Of a stretch of DNA of 11,901 bases, positions 1 to 6,762 are shown one piece after another (within the stretch, counting starts at the first letter, position 1; every line of letters begins with the position of its first letter). The notes under the pieces were generated by a model that did no database searches, was not told where the DNA came from, and worked only from the letters and a program-made list of their open reading frames with translations. The translations under genes were made by a program, and so were the position numbers. This DNA is from Candidatus Aenigmatarchaeota archaeon (GTDB lineage Archaea; Aenigmatarchaeota; Aenigmatarchaeia; QMZP01), in NCBI GenBank assembly GCA_030672885.1, contig DAOVFN010000009.1:1-11901 (forward strand), in the 5' to 3' direction.

Positions 1-909
1 GAGCTCTGGTTCAAGTGCGAGTCCCAGAATCCCACAGGCTCCTTCAAGGACAGGGGCTCCACCGTTGAGATAACCCGCGCCCTGAAGGCACGGGCTAGGC
101 GGGTTGCGGTGGCCTCCACAGGGAACATGGGCGCATCGCTCTCGGCATATTCTGCCATTGCTGGCCTAGAGTGCCATGTATTCACACCCAGCGATGCCAG
201 GCCAGTGAAACTCAGGCAGATTCTCGCCTACGGCGCCAGGCTGCACCAGGTCCCTGGCGACTATGCCCAGGCAGCCGGCCTTGTGGAGCAGGCCTGCCGG
301 GAGTTCGGCATCCATATGCTTGGTGACTATCTTTTCAGAAGGGAGGGCACGAAATCAGTGGGTTTCGAGATGGCAGACCAGCTCCCGGGAATAACCCATG
401 TCTTCTGCCCGGTGGGAAACGGCACCCTAATATCGGCGGTATGGAAGGCCTTCAGGGAATGGAAGACCCTGGGGTTTTCAAGGAGCCTGCCAAGGATGGC
501 AGGCATCCAGGCATCGGGCATCTCTCCTGTCACATCTGCATTCAAGTCTCACCGTCCCATAAAGGCTCTTAGGGGCAAGACCATAGCAGTTGCCATAGAG
601 TGCGGCAGTCCCTTGGACGGTGCCAGGGCACTGTCTGCAATCATCGATTCGGGGGGCTTCTCTGAATCCGTTCCCGACAGGGAGATTCTCAGGGCCAGGG
701 AGTTCCTGTCCACGAGAGAGGGCCTGTTTGCAGAGCCCGCTGGCGCAGTGGCACTGGCCGGCGTAATCAAGTCGCGTGCAAAGATACCTCATGGCTCCCG
801 CGTGGTCTGCCTGGTAACAGGACACGGCCTCAAGGCACCACATACGCCCATACGTGGAATGGCCGACAGGCTCAGGAAGGGTGCCCACCTTAAGCGGATT
901 TTCAGCTGA
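1..909 (+). CDS. thrC: Threonine synthase, 5'-truncated by the window edge
   Basis: This is a PLP enzyme (fold type II) that converts O-phosphohomoserine to threonine, the last step of threonine synthesis in the cytoplasm. The frame is open from base 1 and ends in TGA at 907-909, so the start and N-terminal domain lie outside the window; 302 residues are visible. Residues 10-18 (NPTGSFKDR) hold the Schiff-base lysine, and STGNMGAS (about residues 40-47) is the phosphate-binding loop, normally S-x-GN. PVGNGT near residue 139 and the C-terminal LVTGHGLK are typical of threonine synthases; the latter favours this over threonine dehydratase or cysteine synthase. No operon partner is visible: the next gene has its own TATA box 10 bases after the stop. 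The family assignment is firm; the exact substrate within fold type II is slightly less so. Confidence 0.9.
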   Translation, partial: ELWFKCESQNPTGSFKDRGSTVEITRALKARARRVAVASTGNMGASLSAYSAIAGLECHVFTPSDARPVKLRQILAYGARLHQVPGDYAQAAGLVEQACREFGIHMLGDYLFRREGTKSVGFEMADQLPGITHVFCPVGNGTLISAVWKAFREWKTLGFSRSLPRMAGIQASGISPVTSAFKSHRPIKALRGKTIAVAIECGSPLDGARALSAIIDSGGFSESVPDREILRAREFLSTREGLFAEPAGAVALAGVIKSRAKIPHGSRVVCLVTGHGLKAPHTPIRGMADRLRKGAHLKRIFS

Positions 910-918
910 TTCTGCAAC

Positions 919-929
919 ATTTATAAATC
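919..929 (+). promoter_or_regulatory. TATA box of rpsO
   Basis: TTTATAAAT follows the thrC stop. Initiation about 25 bases downstream would give a leader of about 25 nt carrying the GAGGG ribosome binding site at 963-967, six bases before the rpsO ATG. Confidence 0.6.
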
Positions 930-973
930 CATGCCTTCATTAATTAACCAACTCAACAACACAGAGGGATTTC

Positions 974-1429
974 ATGGCAAGGATGTACTCCAGAAAGAAG
1001 GGCAAGTCAAGCAGCAGCAAGCCACTCCAGAGAACATCCACATGGATGAAGCTCAAGCCCGCAGAGGTGGACGAAATCATAGTCAAGCTCGCAAAGCAGG
1101 GAAAGCAGTCTGCCGAGATAGGCCTGATACTCAGGGACGGGTACGGCATACCATCTACCAGGGATGCTTACAAGCAAAGAGTGGCAAGAATCATGAAGAA
1201 ACACGGCGTCTACAACGAAATCCTTCCAGAGGACATGTACAATCTGGTCAAGAGGGCAGTGAACCTGAGGAAGCACATGGACAACAACAAAAAGGACTAC
1301 ACATCCTACAGGGGCCTTGAGTTGACCGAGTCCAAGATAAGGCGCCTGGCCAAATTCTATAAGAAGCAGAAGGCGCTCCCAGAGAAATGGAAATGGAACC
1401 CAGAGAAGGCAAAGCTCTGGGTCAAGTAA
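974..1429 (+). CDS. rpsO: 30S ribosomal protein S15 (archaeal/eukaryotic S13e type)
   Basis: This primary 16S rRNA-binding protein of the small subunit binds the central domain. At 151 residues it has the archaeal length, with an N-terminal extension that bacterial S15 (about 89 aa) lacks. The start MARMYSRKKGKS, followed by a Ser/Lys-rich stretch, is typical of the archaeal family. The segment around YGIPSTRDAYKQR and the C-terminal helical part (residues about 90-150, with NLRKHMDNNKKD and SKIRRLAKFYK) match the S15 core. ATG 974 is chosen because of GAGGG six bases upstream and a TATA box at 919-929. The gene stands alone between thrC and a convergent ATPase gene, with 76 bases separating it from the latter's stop. 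Confidence 0.96.
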   Translation: MARMYSRKKGKSSSSKPLQRTSTWMKLKPAEVDEIIVKLAKQGKQSAEIGLILRDGYGIPSTRDAYKQRVARIMKKHGVYNEILPEDMYNLVKRAVNLRKHMDNNKKDYTSYRGLELTESKIRRLAKFYKKQKALPEKWKWNPEKAKLWVK

Positions 1430-1505
1430 CGTTGTTTACAGGCCGCATACTCCCAGAGGCTGTCAAGGCTCAGTCGCACAGGACGGGAACGCCGCGGACT
1501 CCGGC

Positions 1506-3314
1506 CTACACCAGCACCCTCAGGCTCTCCGAGGCAATGGCCTGCATGACCTTTCTTCCGAGTTCGGATTTCTTCCTTATCTTTATCGCGCCCTTTCTGC
1601 CCACATGGGCCGAGAAGATGTACCGGTCTGCCTCATATATGTCCACAGGCGTGCCTATGAGCCCTGGCTCGAGCAGGACGTTTATGAACGCCCCGCTCTC
1701 GGCATACTTCCATATGGCCTCGTTCTTGAGCGAACCCTCCTTGGGCTCGACCGATATGTTTATACCGAGTCTCTTCTCAAGGAGCTCTATGTTCGAGCCC
1801 TTCTTGCCAATCATCTTGCCTATGGCTGAGTTCCTGACCTTGAGAACCACCCTGTTGTCAGAGCTGAACTCTGCCTTCATGTCAGGGTCGTACCTTCTGA
1901 GCTCCTGGCGTATCTTTTCCAGGGCCAGCTTCCTGACAGGAGACGCCTGCTCCTTCTTGACAGGGATTATCACGTTCTCCTCGCCATATGTGTATATCTC
2001 GTATTCCAGGGCCTTTGTGACATGGTCCCTGATTTCCACTATGGGCCTGGCGAGATCCTCGGCTTTCATCCCGGTGGGGACCCTTACCACCATTCCTATC
2101 TCATAGACCCTATCTATGCGGCCTGCGTTTATGTATATCACCGTGTCTATGACATGGGGAATCGTTCCGAGCTCCATCCTGCCTATGAACCTCTGTATTG
2201 CAGAGACGGGATTTGTGGCATGCATTACCCCTATCATGCCCACGCCGGCCAGGCGCATGTCGCCAAACACGCGGAAATCCCTGGTCTTCCTTATCTCGTC
2301 GAATATTGTGTAGTCAGGCCTTACAAGCAAGAGCAGTTCTGCTGTCTTCTCCCAGTCGCCCTCGAGCGGCGCATACTGGGTCACGTCAGGGCCCACCTGC
2401 AGGTCCCTGGGCTGCTCGAATGTCTTGACTATCATTCCCTGTTCAGTAAGGAAATCCGCTATGGACGCGGCGAACGTGGACTTGCCTGAGCCAGGTGGCC
2501 CTGCTATCAGCATTCCCCTGGAACCGGTCATGATGCTACTCTCGAGCTCCTTATGCATGTTGTAGTCTGACAGCGTGAGTTTGGTAATGGGCCTCACTGC
2601 AGTGACCTCCATGGCGTCTGAAAAGGGCGGCTTGGTTATGGCTATCCTGTAGTTGCCCATCTGTATTACCATGGCTCCGTGCTTGCCTATTTCCACAAAG
2701 GAGTTCTCGTCTACCCTTACCCTGGAGAGTATCTCCTGCTCGATTGACTTGATGTCCTTTTCTGTGAACTTCTTCTTGCTCAAGGACACCAATTTCACTT
2801 GGCCGGGGTTTCCCTTCTTGGCAATGGGGACGCAGCCCTGTTTTATGTGGACCGATTGCGTGTCATTGGTAAAGAAGCCCTCGATCTCTACGGGCGTCTT
2901 TGCTGTCTCATGCCTTATGTATTTCACAGGAATACCCTCGGCCTCGCCTACCAGTGCCTGGACATAATCAGACGTGAGCAGTATGCCGTTCTCCTTGGCA
3001 GCCACGTCCTTTATGATTGCGTCCAGCCTGCCCTTCTTGGCGAGCTGTATCTCCTCGAGCGTGGGCCGCTTGCCTGTAAACTCTATGCTTACGGAGCGGG
3101 ACTCCCCAAGCTTCCTTATCTTCTTTATCTCTTCGAGCCCCCTGAACCCGGTCTCCCTTCCGCGGGATGCCTGGGCCTGGAGCTCGTCTAGGACGGTCCT
3201 GGATATAACTATATTGGTCCCCTTCAGGGATCCTTTCTCTATCATTTTCGAGAGCTCTCCGTTCACCAGAACAGAGGTGTCGGGAACTATCTTTTTGTTT
3301 GTTTCGTTTTTCAT
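1506..3314 (-). CDS. PIN-domain/VirB11-like ATPase with C-terminal KH domain (PINA-like, COG1855)
   Basis: The product has 602 residues. A PIN nuclease-like domain covers about 8-135, with acidic residues D12 (PDTSVLVNG), E44, D98 and D116 in the expected order. The PilT/VirB11-type ATPase covers about 240-415: Walker A GPPGSGKST at 272-280 and Walker B TIFDE with D339-E340. A KH domain lies at about 486-525 with the GKKG loop at 503-506. The family is archaeal; a Sulfolobus member, PINA, was reported to drive Holliday-junction branch migration and interact with Hjc and Hel308. Whether this protein acts on DNA or RNA cannot be told here. I chose ATG 3312-3314 because AGGTGAT (3318-3324) lies just upstream and homology begins at once; a longer reading to 3380 adds 22 residues without family character. 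It is 329 bases downstream of eno, with a possible own promoter. Confidence 0.88.
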   Translation of the reverse strand: MKNETNKKIVPDTSVLVNGELSKMIEKGSLKGTNIVISRTVLDELQAQASRGRETGFRGLEEIKKIRKLGESRSVSIEFTGKRPTLEEIQLAKKGRLDAIIKDVAAKENGILLTSDYVQALVGEAEGIPVKYIRHETAKTPVEIEGFFTNDTQSVHIKQGCVPIAKKGNPGQVKLVSLSKKKFTEKDIKSIEQEILSRVRVDENSFVEIGKHGAMVIQMGNYRIAITKPPFSDAMEVTAVRPITKLTLSDYNMHKELESSIMTGSRGMLIAGPPGSGKSTFAASIADFLTEQGMIVKTFEQPRDLQVGPDVTQYAPLEGDWEKTAELLLLVRPDYTIFDEIRKTRDFRVFGDMRLAGVGMIGVMHATNPVSAIQRFIGRMELGTIPHVIDTVIYINAGRIDRVYEIGMVVRVPTGMKAEDLARPIVEIRDHVTKALEYEIYTYGEENVIIPVKKEQASPVRKLALEKIRQELRRYDPDMKAEFSSDNRVVLKVRNSAIGKMIGKKGSNIELLEKRLGINISVEPKEGSLKNEAIWKYAESGAFINVLLEPGLIGTPVDIYEADRYIFSAHVGRKGAIKIRKKSELGRKVMQAIASESLRVLV

Positions 3315-3643
3315 TCTATCACCTTGATTTGTATATTTCCCCCAAGCCCAATGGGCCGGGGCTTGATGCATAAACATCATCCCTGCGCGCAGCGCATCTG
3401 CATGCTACAGGAAACTACTTTGGAACAGCAATCGCTGAAACCTCGTTATGAAGCTATATTCATGCCTGTTCGTGGAGAAGCAGTTGTAACTAAATATATG
3501 CAAGGGTTTATAAAGTTTTCTGTGGCACTGAGCGTGCCTGACTGCTCACTCACGCTGTCATTTCCGGGACGACAATTCGCTTGTTCACAACAGTTCCTTC
3601 AGAACCTGGCAAAGCAAGGACTGCCATGCGCAGCCCGCCTGAA
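3315..3643 (-). promoter_or_regulatory. 329-base gap between eno and the PIN-ATPase: probable promoter and long leader
   Basis: I see no coding region or recognisable RNA family here. On the minus strand, GAAAAC followed by TTTATAAA (3507-3515) is a good BRE-TATA pair. Initiation near 3486 would give a leader of about 170 nt. That leader contains a palindrome CTGCGCGCAG (3383-3392) and a hairpin AAGCCC/GGGCTT (3344-3349 with 3359-3364), then the Shine-Dalgarno AGGTGAT at 3318-3324. A weaker TATA-like AAATATAC (about 3331-3338) is only 20 bases from the ATG, which would leave no room for the Shine-Dalgarno in the transcript, so the distal box is preferred. No riboswitch class was recognised. 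Confidence 0.4.
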
Positions 3644-4822
3644 TCAGGGCAGCTGCGCCATCCTGGTCTTGGGTATCTCTTCCCAGAGCTCTATGAGCCT
3701 GTTCAGCTTGGGTATGTCCATGCCCGTCACCCCTGCCTTTATCAGGGGAGCCTCCCATGCTATTGCCAGGTCGGCCAGCCAGTCGTCATCGGTCTCTCCC
3801 GAACGGTGTGACGGCACGATTGTAATGCCCGCCTTCCTGGCCATCCTGACTACCTCTCTGGCCCTGCTCAGGGTCCCTGTCTGGTTGGGCTTGACAAGTA
3901 TGCCATTGGTAGACTTGTTCCTGATTCCCTGCCCAACCCTCTCGCTGTCTGTGCAGTAGAGGTCATCGCCAACCACAAGGCATTTCCCTCCGAGGGAGTG
4001 TGTAAGCACCGTGTGCTGCTTGAAGTCATCCTCATGCAGCGGATCCTCAAGATAATACAGCTTATATGACTTGGCAATCTCCTCTATGTATTCCAGATGC
4101 TTCCCGGGCCTGAATTCCTTCCCGGCCTTCCTGTACTTATAGGCCTTGCCGTCCCAGAGTCCTGACGCAGCAAAGTCCACACCTGTTTTCATGCCCCAGT
4201 CGCTCGCGTGACTCGATAGCAGTTCCAGTGTCTTCTCGTTGTCGAGCCTGGCCATCCAGGCATTCTCTATGTTCCTTCCGAAGAGGAACTTCTTCTCCCG
4301 CAGCACTTCTGCAATGCTGAGCCAGGCGGACGTAAGGTCCCTGATAGCATCGTATGGGTTCCTGGCCCTGTGCGGTATGAGCAGGAACTCCTGCCAGTCC
4401 GCGCCCCCGCCGTGCACCCCACCACCCATTACATTACCAACCGGTATGGGAAATGCCGCTGACAGCCTGGGACCATCGAGCTTCCAGAGCTCTCCCTTTC
4501 TCGCGGCCCTTGCCGCTGCCAGGGAGATTGCCAGCGCCATGTTCTCTCCCATGTTGCTGAGGTCCCTGGTGCCGTCCATCCTTTCCAGCGTGGAATCTAT
4601 GGATTCCCAGTTGCTCTCGTCACGGCCTATGAAGTGGGGCCTTACTCTGGAAAAGAACTTCATGACCTTGGGGACCGGAAGCTCTGCTGCCTCATGCCTC
4701 CCTCTCGAAGTCCCTGAAGGAACAGATGCCGAATACGAGCCAGAATCAGTGAAAATCTTTACCTTGACAGAGGGCGTTCCCTTGGAAGTAAAAACAGGAT
4801 ACATCCTGATATTGCGAATCAT
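3644..4822 (-). CDS. eno: Enolase family protein, divergent
   Basis: Enolase interconverts 2-phosphoglycerate and phosphoenolpyruvate in the cytoplasm. At 392 residues this one is shorter than the usual 410-435. Family landmarks by residue: flexible loop PSGTSRGRHEA 35-45, H137, QEF with E145, metal ligands D216 (VDFAAS), E259 (YLEDP) and D286 (VGDD), catalytic-base lysine K311 (VKPNQTGTL), SHRSGET 338-344, and K362 (IKAG). The GDEGGFAP motif, which holds the second catalytic glutamate (yeast Glu211), is replaced by GRNIENAWMA at 182-191, so activity is not assured. It lies 27 bases after rpoK, as in many archaeal rpoN-rpoK-eno clusters. No Shine-Dalgarno is visible, but AATTTTAAG at about 4842-4850 lies about 24 bases upstream and could drive a leaderless transcript. 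Confidence 0.88.
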   Translation of the reverse strand: MIRNIRMYPVFTSKGTPSVKVKIFTDSGSYSASVPSGTSRGRHEAAELPVPKVMKFFSRVRPHFIGRDESNWESIDSTLERMDGTRDLSNMGENMALAISLAAARAARKGELWKLDGPRLSAAFPIPVGNVMGGGVHGGGADWQEFLLIPHRARNPYDAIRDLTSAWLSIAEVLREKKFLFGRNIENAWMARLDNEKTLELLSSHASDWGMKTGVDFAASGLWDGKAYKYRKAGKEFRPGKHLEYIEEIAKSYKLYYLEDPLHEDDFKQHTVLTHSLGGKCLVVGDDLYCTDSERVGQGIRNKSTNGILVKPNQTGTLSRAREVVRMARKAGITIVPSHRSGETDDDWLADLAIAWEAPLIKAGVTGMDIPKLNRLIELWEEIPKTRMAQLP

Positions 4823-4841
4823 ATAGAATTATTGGCAGGCT

Positions 4842-4852
4842 GCTTAAAATTA
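4842..4852 (-). promoter_or_regulatory. Possible TATA element for a leaderless eno transcript
   Basis: AT-rich AATAATTTTAAG on the minus strand overlaps the rpoK stop and is centred about 24 bases before the eno ATG, which has no Shine-Dalgarno. The same spacing is seen at carS and the transglutaminase gene. It may only add to readthrough from rpoK. Confidence 0.35.
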
Positions 4853-5044
4853 TTTTTTGTCTTTTTCCTGTTCTTTTATGCTTATGGGTATGATGCCTGC
4901 CTTCCACTCGAGCTCCGCTATCTCGATGGGCATGGTAGTTCCCCGGGGCACGCTCACCAGGACAGGAGAACCCTGGGATATCTGCAGCGCCCTGGCTGAT
5001 ATTATCCTGGTCTTCTCGTACCTGGTCATGTGCTTACCTGTCAT
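4850..5044 (-). CDS. rpoK: DNA-directed RNA polymerase subunit K (RPB6/omega homologue)
   Basis: This small RNA polymerase subunit, orthologous to eukaryotic RPB6 and bacterial omega, supports assembly of the largest subunit. The 64 residues match the archaeal family: TRYEKTRIISARALQIS (7-23), then the SQGSPVLV segment, PIEIAELEWKAGIIPI (about 39-54) and a charged tail. The ATG at 5042-5044 is preceded by AGGTG six bases upstream; a second Met at residue 6 is possible but has no such site. A TATA-like GATATTTAAAT (5075-5086) overlaps the stop of the upstream PAC2 gene. Its position directly before eno is a widely conserved archaeal arrangement and supports both calls. Confidence is high despite the small size. 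Confidence 0.94.
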   Translation of the reverse strand: MTGKHMTRYEKTRIISARALQISQGSPVLVSVPRGTTMPIEIAELEWKAGIIPISIKEQEKDKK

Positions 5045-5074
5045 CTGAACACCTAAAACCTAGTGGTGACTGCT

Positions 5075-5086
5075 AATTTAAATATC
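5075..5086 (-). promoter_or_regulatory. TATA box of rpoK-eno
   Basis: GATATTTAAAT on the minus strand lies 30-40 bases before the rpoK ATG and touches the TAG of the PAC2 gene (5086-5088). This gives a short leader containing AGGTG. Confidence 0.5.
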
Positions 5087-5880
5087 TATCCGATGTACCT
5101 GAGCTGCTCCTTGCCTTCCACAGGAGCCTTCTCGTCCTTGGATATCTGCATCAGGGCCTTTCTCTGAAGATTCTCGATCTTCTTTATGAACTTCTCCATC
5201 TCACCCACTCTCTGTTCGAGCTTGCTCATGTCTATCTTGATATTCAGTATCTTGGTCATGCTGTCCAAGACAGCCTCGGCCGCCTTGGGATCTGTCACGA
5301 TGGGGAATCCTGATGTCTCTCCCAGCATGCATATCCCCTTCATGCCGTGCTCCTTGCCCAGGCCGAGAAAGAGACCCGAAGCGCCGACTATGTAGCCGAC
5401 CTTCTCACCTGCTGAGAAATCTATGCCATATTTCTTGAATTTGCTCACCATTTCCTTGTCCGAGACAGCGCCATATACACTGGGCTTGTCCTCTATCTCT
5501 CCTGTGGCAAGGCCGCCCACAGTGAACATCTCCTTGACTCCGAAGCCATCAAGGAAGTCCAGAACATTTTCGATTATCTCATAGTGGCCGTGCGTGGAGA
5601 GGCTCTGGCAGTCGCCCACCATCAGAATGAGGTCCCTCTGTCCTGCCTTCTTGGCTTTCCAGTAGTAGAACTCGTTCTTGAGCAGGTGAATCTGGTAGTT
5701 CTCATGAAGCATGACAAATGGAAAGAAGTGTTCTGAATAGAGCTTGGCAAACTTCTTGGCACCAAGCTCCTCTATGAGATAGCCAACAGCCACCCTCCCG
5801 ATATTGCCCACCCCGGGCAGGCCCTCGATGAAAATGGGGTTCTTGAGTTTTGGCTTCTCGAACACTTTTATCACAGTCAT
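5086..5880 (-). CDS. PAC2-family protein (proteasome assembly chaperone 2-like, COG2047)
   Basis: The product has 264 residues from the chosen start. The N-terminal block MTVIKVFEKPKLKNPIFIEG and GLPGVGNIGRVAVGYLIEELG, then the SEHFFPFVML and LMVGDCQS segments, TVGGLATGE and GASGLFLGLG are hallmarks of the archaeal PAC2-like family. The C-terminal 60 residues are rich in K, E and L and could be a short coiled coil. Archaeal members are related to eukaryotic proteasome assembly chaperones; a biochemical role for this one is unproven. ATG 5878-5880 is preferred over the upstream GTG at 5911-5913: the TATA box at 5915-5924 predicts initiation near 5894, downstream of the GTG, and GCGGGAT precedes the ATG. 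No proteasome genes are visible nearby. Confidence 0.85.
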   Translation of the reverse strand: MTVIKVFEKPKLKNPIFIEGLPGVGNIGRVAVGYLIEELGAKKFAKLYSEHFFPFVMLHENYQIHLLKNEFYYWKAKKAGQRDLILMVGDCQSLSTHGHYEIIENVLDFLDGFGVKEMFTVGGLATGEIEDKPSVYGAVSDKEMVSKFKKYGIDFSAGEKVGYIVGASGLFLGLGKEHGMKGICMLGETSGFPIVTDPKAAEAVLDSMTKILNIKIDMSKLEQRVGEMEKFIKKIENLQRKALMQISKDEKAPVEGKEQLRYIG

Positions 5881-5913
5881 AGCAATCCCGCTTACATTAA
5901 TTATTTGCTTCAC

Positions 5914-5924
5914 GCTTATATATC
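5914..5924. promoter_or_regulatory. Near-symmetric TATA element between two divergent genes
   Basis: CTTATATATC reads as a TATA box on both strands. On the minus strand it is about 38 bases before the PAC2 ATG. On the plus strand it is about 21 bases before the ATG at 5940. A second plus-strand TATA-like AATATAAAAC (5943-5952) lies 25 bases before an in-frame ATG at 5973. Confidence 0.45.
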
Positions 5925-5939
5925 TCTTATAGGCGGGTA

Positions 5940-6221
5940 ATGAATATAAAACTTCATGCAGATAATTCCTTTATGTCCGGCATAGACAATCAGTACATAA
6001 TAGACAGAGAGATAGGTCCAGACGCCTTTGTCGAAATCGTATACAAGAACGGCAGGCGCGCTCTGGGATACTATCGCGAAATTCTGGACGAATCTCTGAT
6101 TATTGACTTCCCTGACTATATGGGAAGCAGGGAGTGCCGGGGCATACCGAGAGATGACGTCTCCAGCGTCAACAAGCTTGTAAGGGCTCTGCTTCCTATA
6201 GGATTCCCGCATGATAGATGA
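5940..6221 (+). CDS. Small conserved-looking protein of unknown function
   Basis: This is a 93-residue protein I do not recognise. It is soluble, with no signal peptide or membrane segment. The middle (IGPDAFVEIVYKNGRRALGYY) has the alternating pattern of a small beta-barrel, loosely like Sm or SH3-like folds, followed by a charged segment ending in a possible helix (SSVNKLVRALLP). Two starts are possible. ATG 5940 is about 21 bases after the shared TATA element. ATG 5973 (MSGIDNQY, 82 aa) is 25 bases after AATATAAAAC and would be leaderless, the same geometry as carS, so it may be the real one. It is divergent from the PAC2 gene and ends 108 bases before the tRNA cluster. The overlapping minus-strand reading (5916-6269) looks like a shadow. 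Confidence 0.55.
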   Translation: MNIKLHADNSFMSGIDNQYIIDREIGPDAFVEIVYKNGRRALGYYREILDESLIIDFPDYMGSRECRGIPRDDVSSVNKLVRALLPIGFPHDR

Positions 6222-6291
6222 GGCAATTGTACTATCTATGCGTGCTGTACTTGTTTTTGGCAAACCCATCAGATTCTGCCCACATATGCCA

Positions 6292-6305
6292 ATATATTTA
6301 AATAA
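6292..6305 (+). promoter_or_regulatory. TATA box of the tRNA cluster
   Basis: ATATATTTAAATAA is centred about 32 bases before the first base of tRNA-Glu. The preceding 60 bases hold only a T-run (about 6252-6258) that could end transcription of the small upstream gene. With 3 and 43 bases between the tRNAs, the three are probably co-transcribed. Confidence 0.6.
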
Positions 6306-6369
6306 ACCTAAAAACTAACATAACCGAATGCTCCCGTCGTCTAGCCCGGTCAAGGATATTGGCCTCTCG

Positions 6370-6443
6370 ATAAGCCCTTTTCAAGAAAAGGCTTAAACCA
6401 AAAGGAGGTGGCCTCCGAAACTCCGGCCACCTTCCAAGGAGAG
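6370..6443 (+). other. tRNA-Glu intron at 37/38 (family member A)
   Basis: The intron is 74 nt. A bulge-helix-bulge can form: exon CTCT (32-35) with GGAG (6438-6441), a 5' bulge CGA cut after G37, and a 3' bulge AGA cut before A38. Inside, AAGC (6372-6375) pairs with GCTT (6391-6394), extended by CTTTT/AAAAG. A linker AAACCAAAA follows, then hairpin GGAGGTGGCC (6404-6413) with GGCCACCTTCC (6425-6435). Confidence 0.8.
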
Positions 6444-6464
6444 AGCCAGAGACGCGGGTTCAAA

Positions 6465-6550
6465 TAAACCTTTTTCAAAAAAGGTTTAGGCCAAAAGGAG
6501 TTGCCCACTCGCAAAGCTCGGGGCAACTTCCACGAAAAAGGTTTGGTAAA
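6465..6550 (+). other. tRNA-Glu intron in the T loop at about 59/60 (family member B)
   Basis: The intron is 86 nt. The 5' segment AAACCTTTTTC (6466-6476) can pair with the internal AAAAAAGGTTT (about 6477-6487) or, perfectly over 11 bp, with the 3' GAAAAAGGTTT (6534-6544). The second pairing places bulges AAT next to both splice sites. Linker AGGCCAAAA follows, then hairpin GGAGTTGCCC (6497-6506) with GGGCAACTTCC (6521-6531). AAAT flanks both ends, so the exact cut is ambiguous by up to three bases; 59/60 is chosen by analogy with tRNA-Ile. Confidence 0.75.
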
Positions 6551-6605
6551 TCCCGCCGGGAGCATTTGGGCCGGTGGCCTAGTTGGTTAGGGCACCCGAC
6601 TGATA

Positions 6606-6660
6606 TAAGCCTTTTTCATACCCTCAGGGGCACAAGAGAAAAGGCTTAAGCCAAAAGGAG
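6606..6660 (+). repeat. 55-nt repeat shared by two tRNA introns (copy 1; copy 2 at 6947-7001)
   Basis: The two copies are identical apart from G6609/A6950 and C6645/T6986. The differing bases pair with each other in the predicted stem. The copies sit in different tRNAs and at different intron positions, each starting at the first intron base. Confidence 0.92.
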
Positions 6661-6702
6661 CTGTCCTCCGCTTCGCTGCGGACAGCTTCCACACTGGCAG
6701 AT
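6606..6702 (+). other. tRNA-Ile intron at 37/38 (family member C)
   Basis: The intron is 97 nt. AAGCC (6607-6611) pairs with GGCTT (6643-6647), with a longer apical part containing CCC/GGG (about 6621-6630). The linker is AAGCCAAAA. A second hairpin runs from GGAGCTGTCC (6657-6666) to GGACAGCTTCC (ending 6690). The tail holds GCAG (6697-6700), three bases of which pair with exon CTG, and a 3' bulge ATA. Its first 55 nt match intron F except at two mutually paired positions. Confidence 0.82.
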
Positions 6703-6724
6703 ATCGGGAGATCGAGAGTTCGAA

Positions 6725-6762
6725 TGCGTTGCTGGCGTAGGCACATCCAGCAGAGCTGAATA
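6725..6762 (+). other. tRNA-Ile intron in the T loop at 59/60, unrelated to the others
   Basis: The intron is 38 nt, with the clearest bulge-helix-bulge of the six. Exon TTCG (54-57) pairs with TGAA (6757-6760). The bulges are AA^T and TA^T. The intron helix GCGTTGCTGG (6726-6735) pairs with CCAGCAGAGC (6747-6756) with one G-A mismatch. It lacks the TAARCC/GGAG/CTTCC core and fixes the T-loop intron position at 59/60. Confidence 0.85.

Larger units (their letters stand above)
6330..6564 (+). tRNA. tRNA-Glu(CUC) with two introns
   Basis: Four parts assemble a standard cloverleaf. Acceptor GCTCCCG (6330-6336) pairs with CGGGAGC (6557-6563), with A73 at 6564. The D stem is GTCT/GGAT. Anticodon stem TTGGC pairs with GCCAG (6445-6449) around loop CTCTCG plus A6444, anticodon CTC at 6366-6368. 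T stem GCGGG (6454-6458) pairs with CCCGC (6552-6556), loop TTCAAA plus T6551. Intron 1 (6370-6443) is at 37/38 and intron 2 (6465-6550) at 59/60. CCA is not encoded. Only 3 bases separate it from tRNA-Ile. The reading resembles archaeal tRNA-Glu closely, so identity is firm; intron ends could shift by one to three bases because of repeated AAT. Confidence 0.9.

Noticed and set aside
1430..1505. A terminator hairpin between rpsO and the convergent ATPase gene
   Set aside because: No convincing stem with a T-run was found in the 76 bases.
1387..2106. A 239-codon plus-strand frame and others inside 1506-3380
   Set aside because: They lie antisense to the PIN-ATPase gene, whose motifs are unambiguous, and show no family features.
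3315..3643. A small structured RNA gene between eno and the ATPase
   Set aside because: Short hairpins are present but no known RNA family, box motif or terminator was recognised; treated as leader sequence.
3324..3959. Plus-strand frame across the eno-ATPase gap
   Set aside because: It overlaps the 3' end of eno in antisense, has no ribosome site and has an irregular composition.
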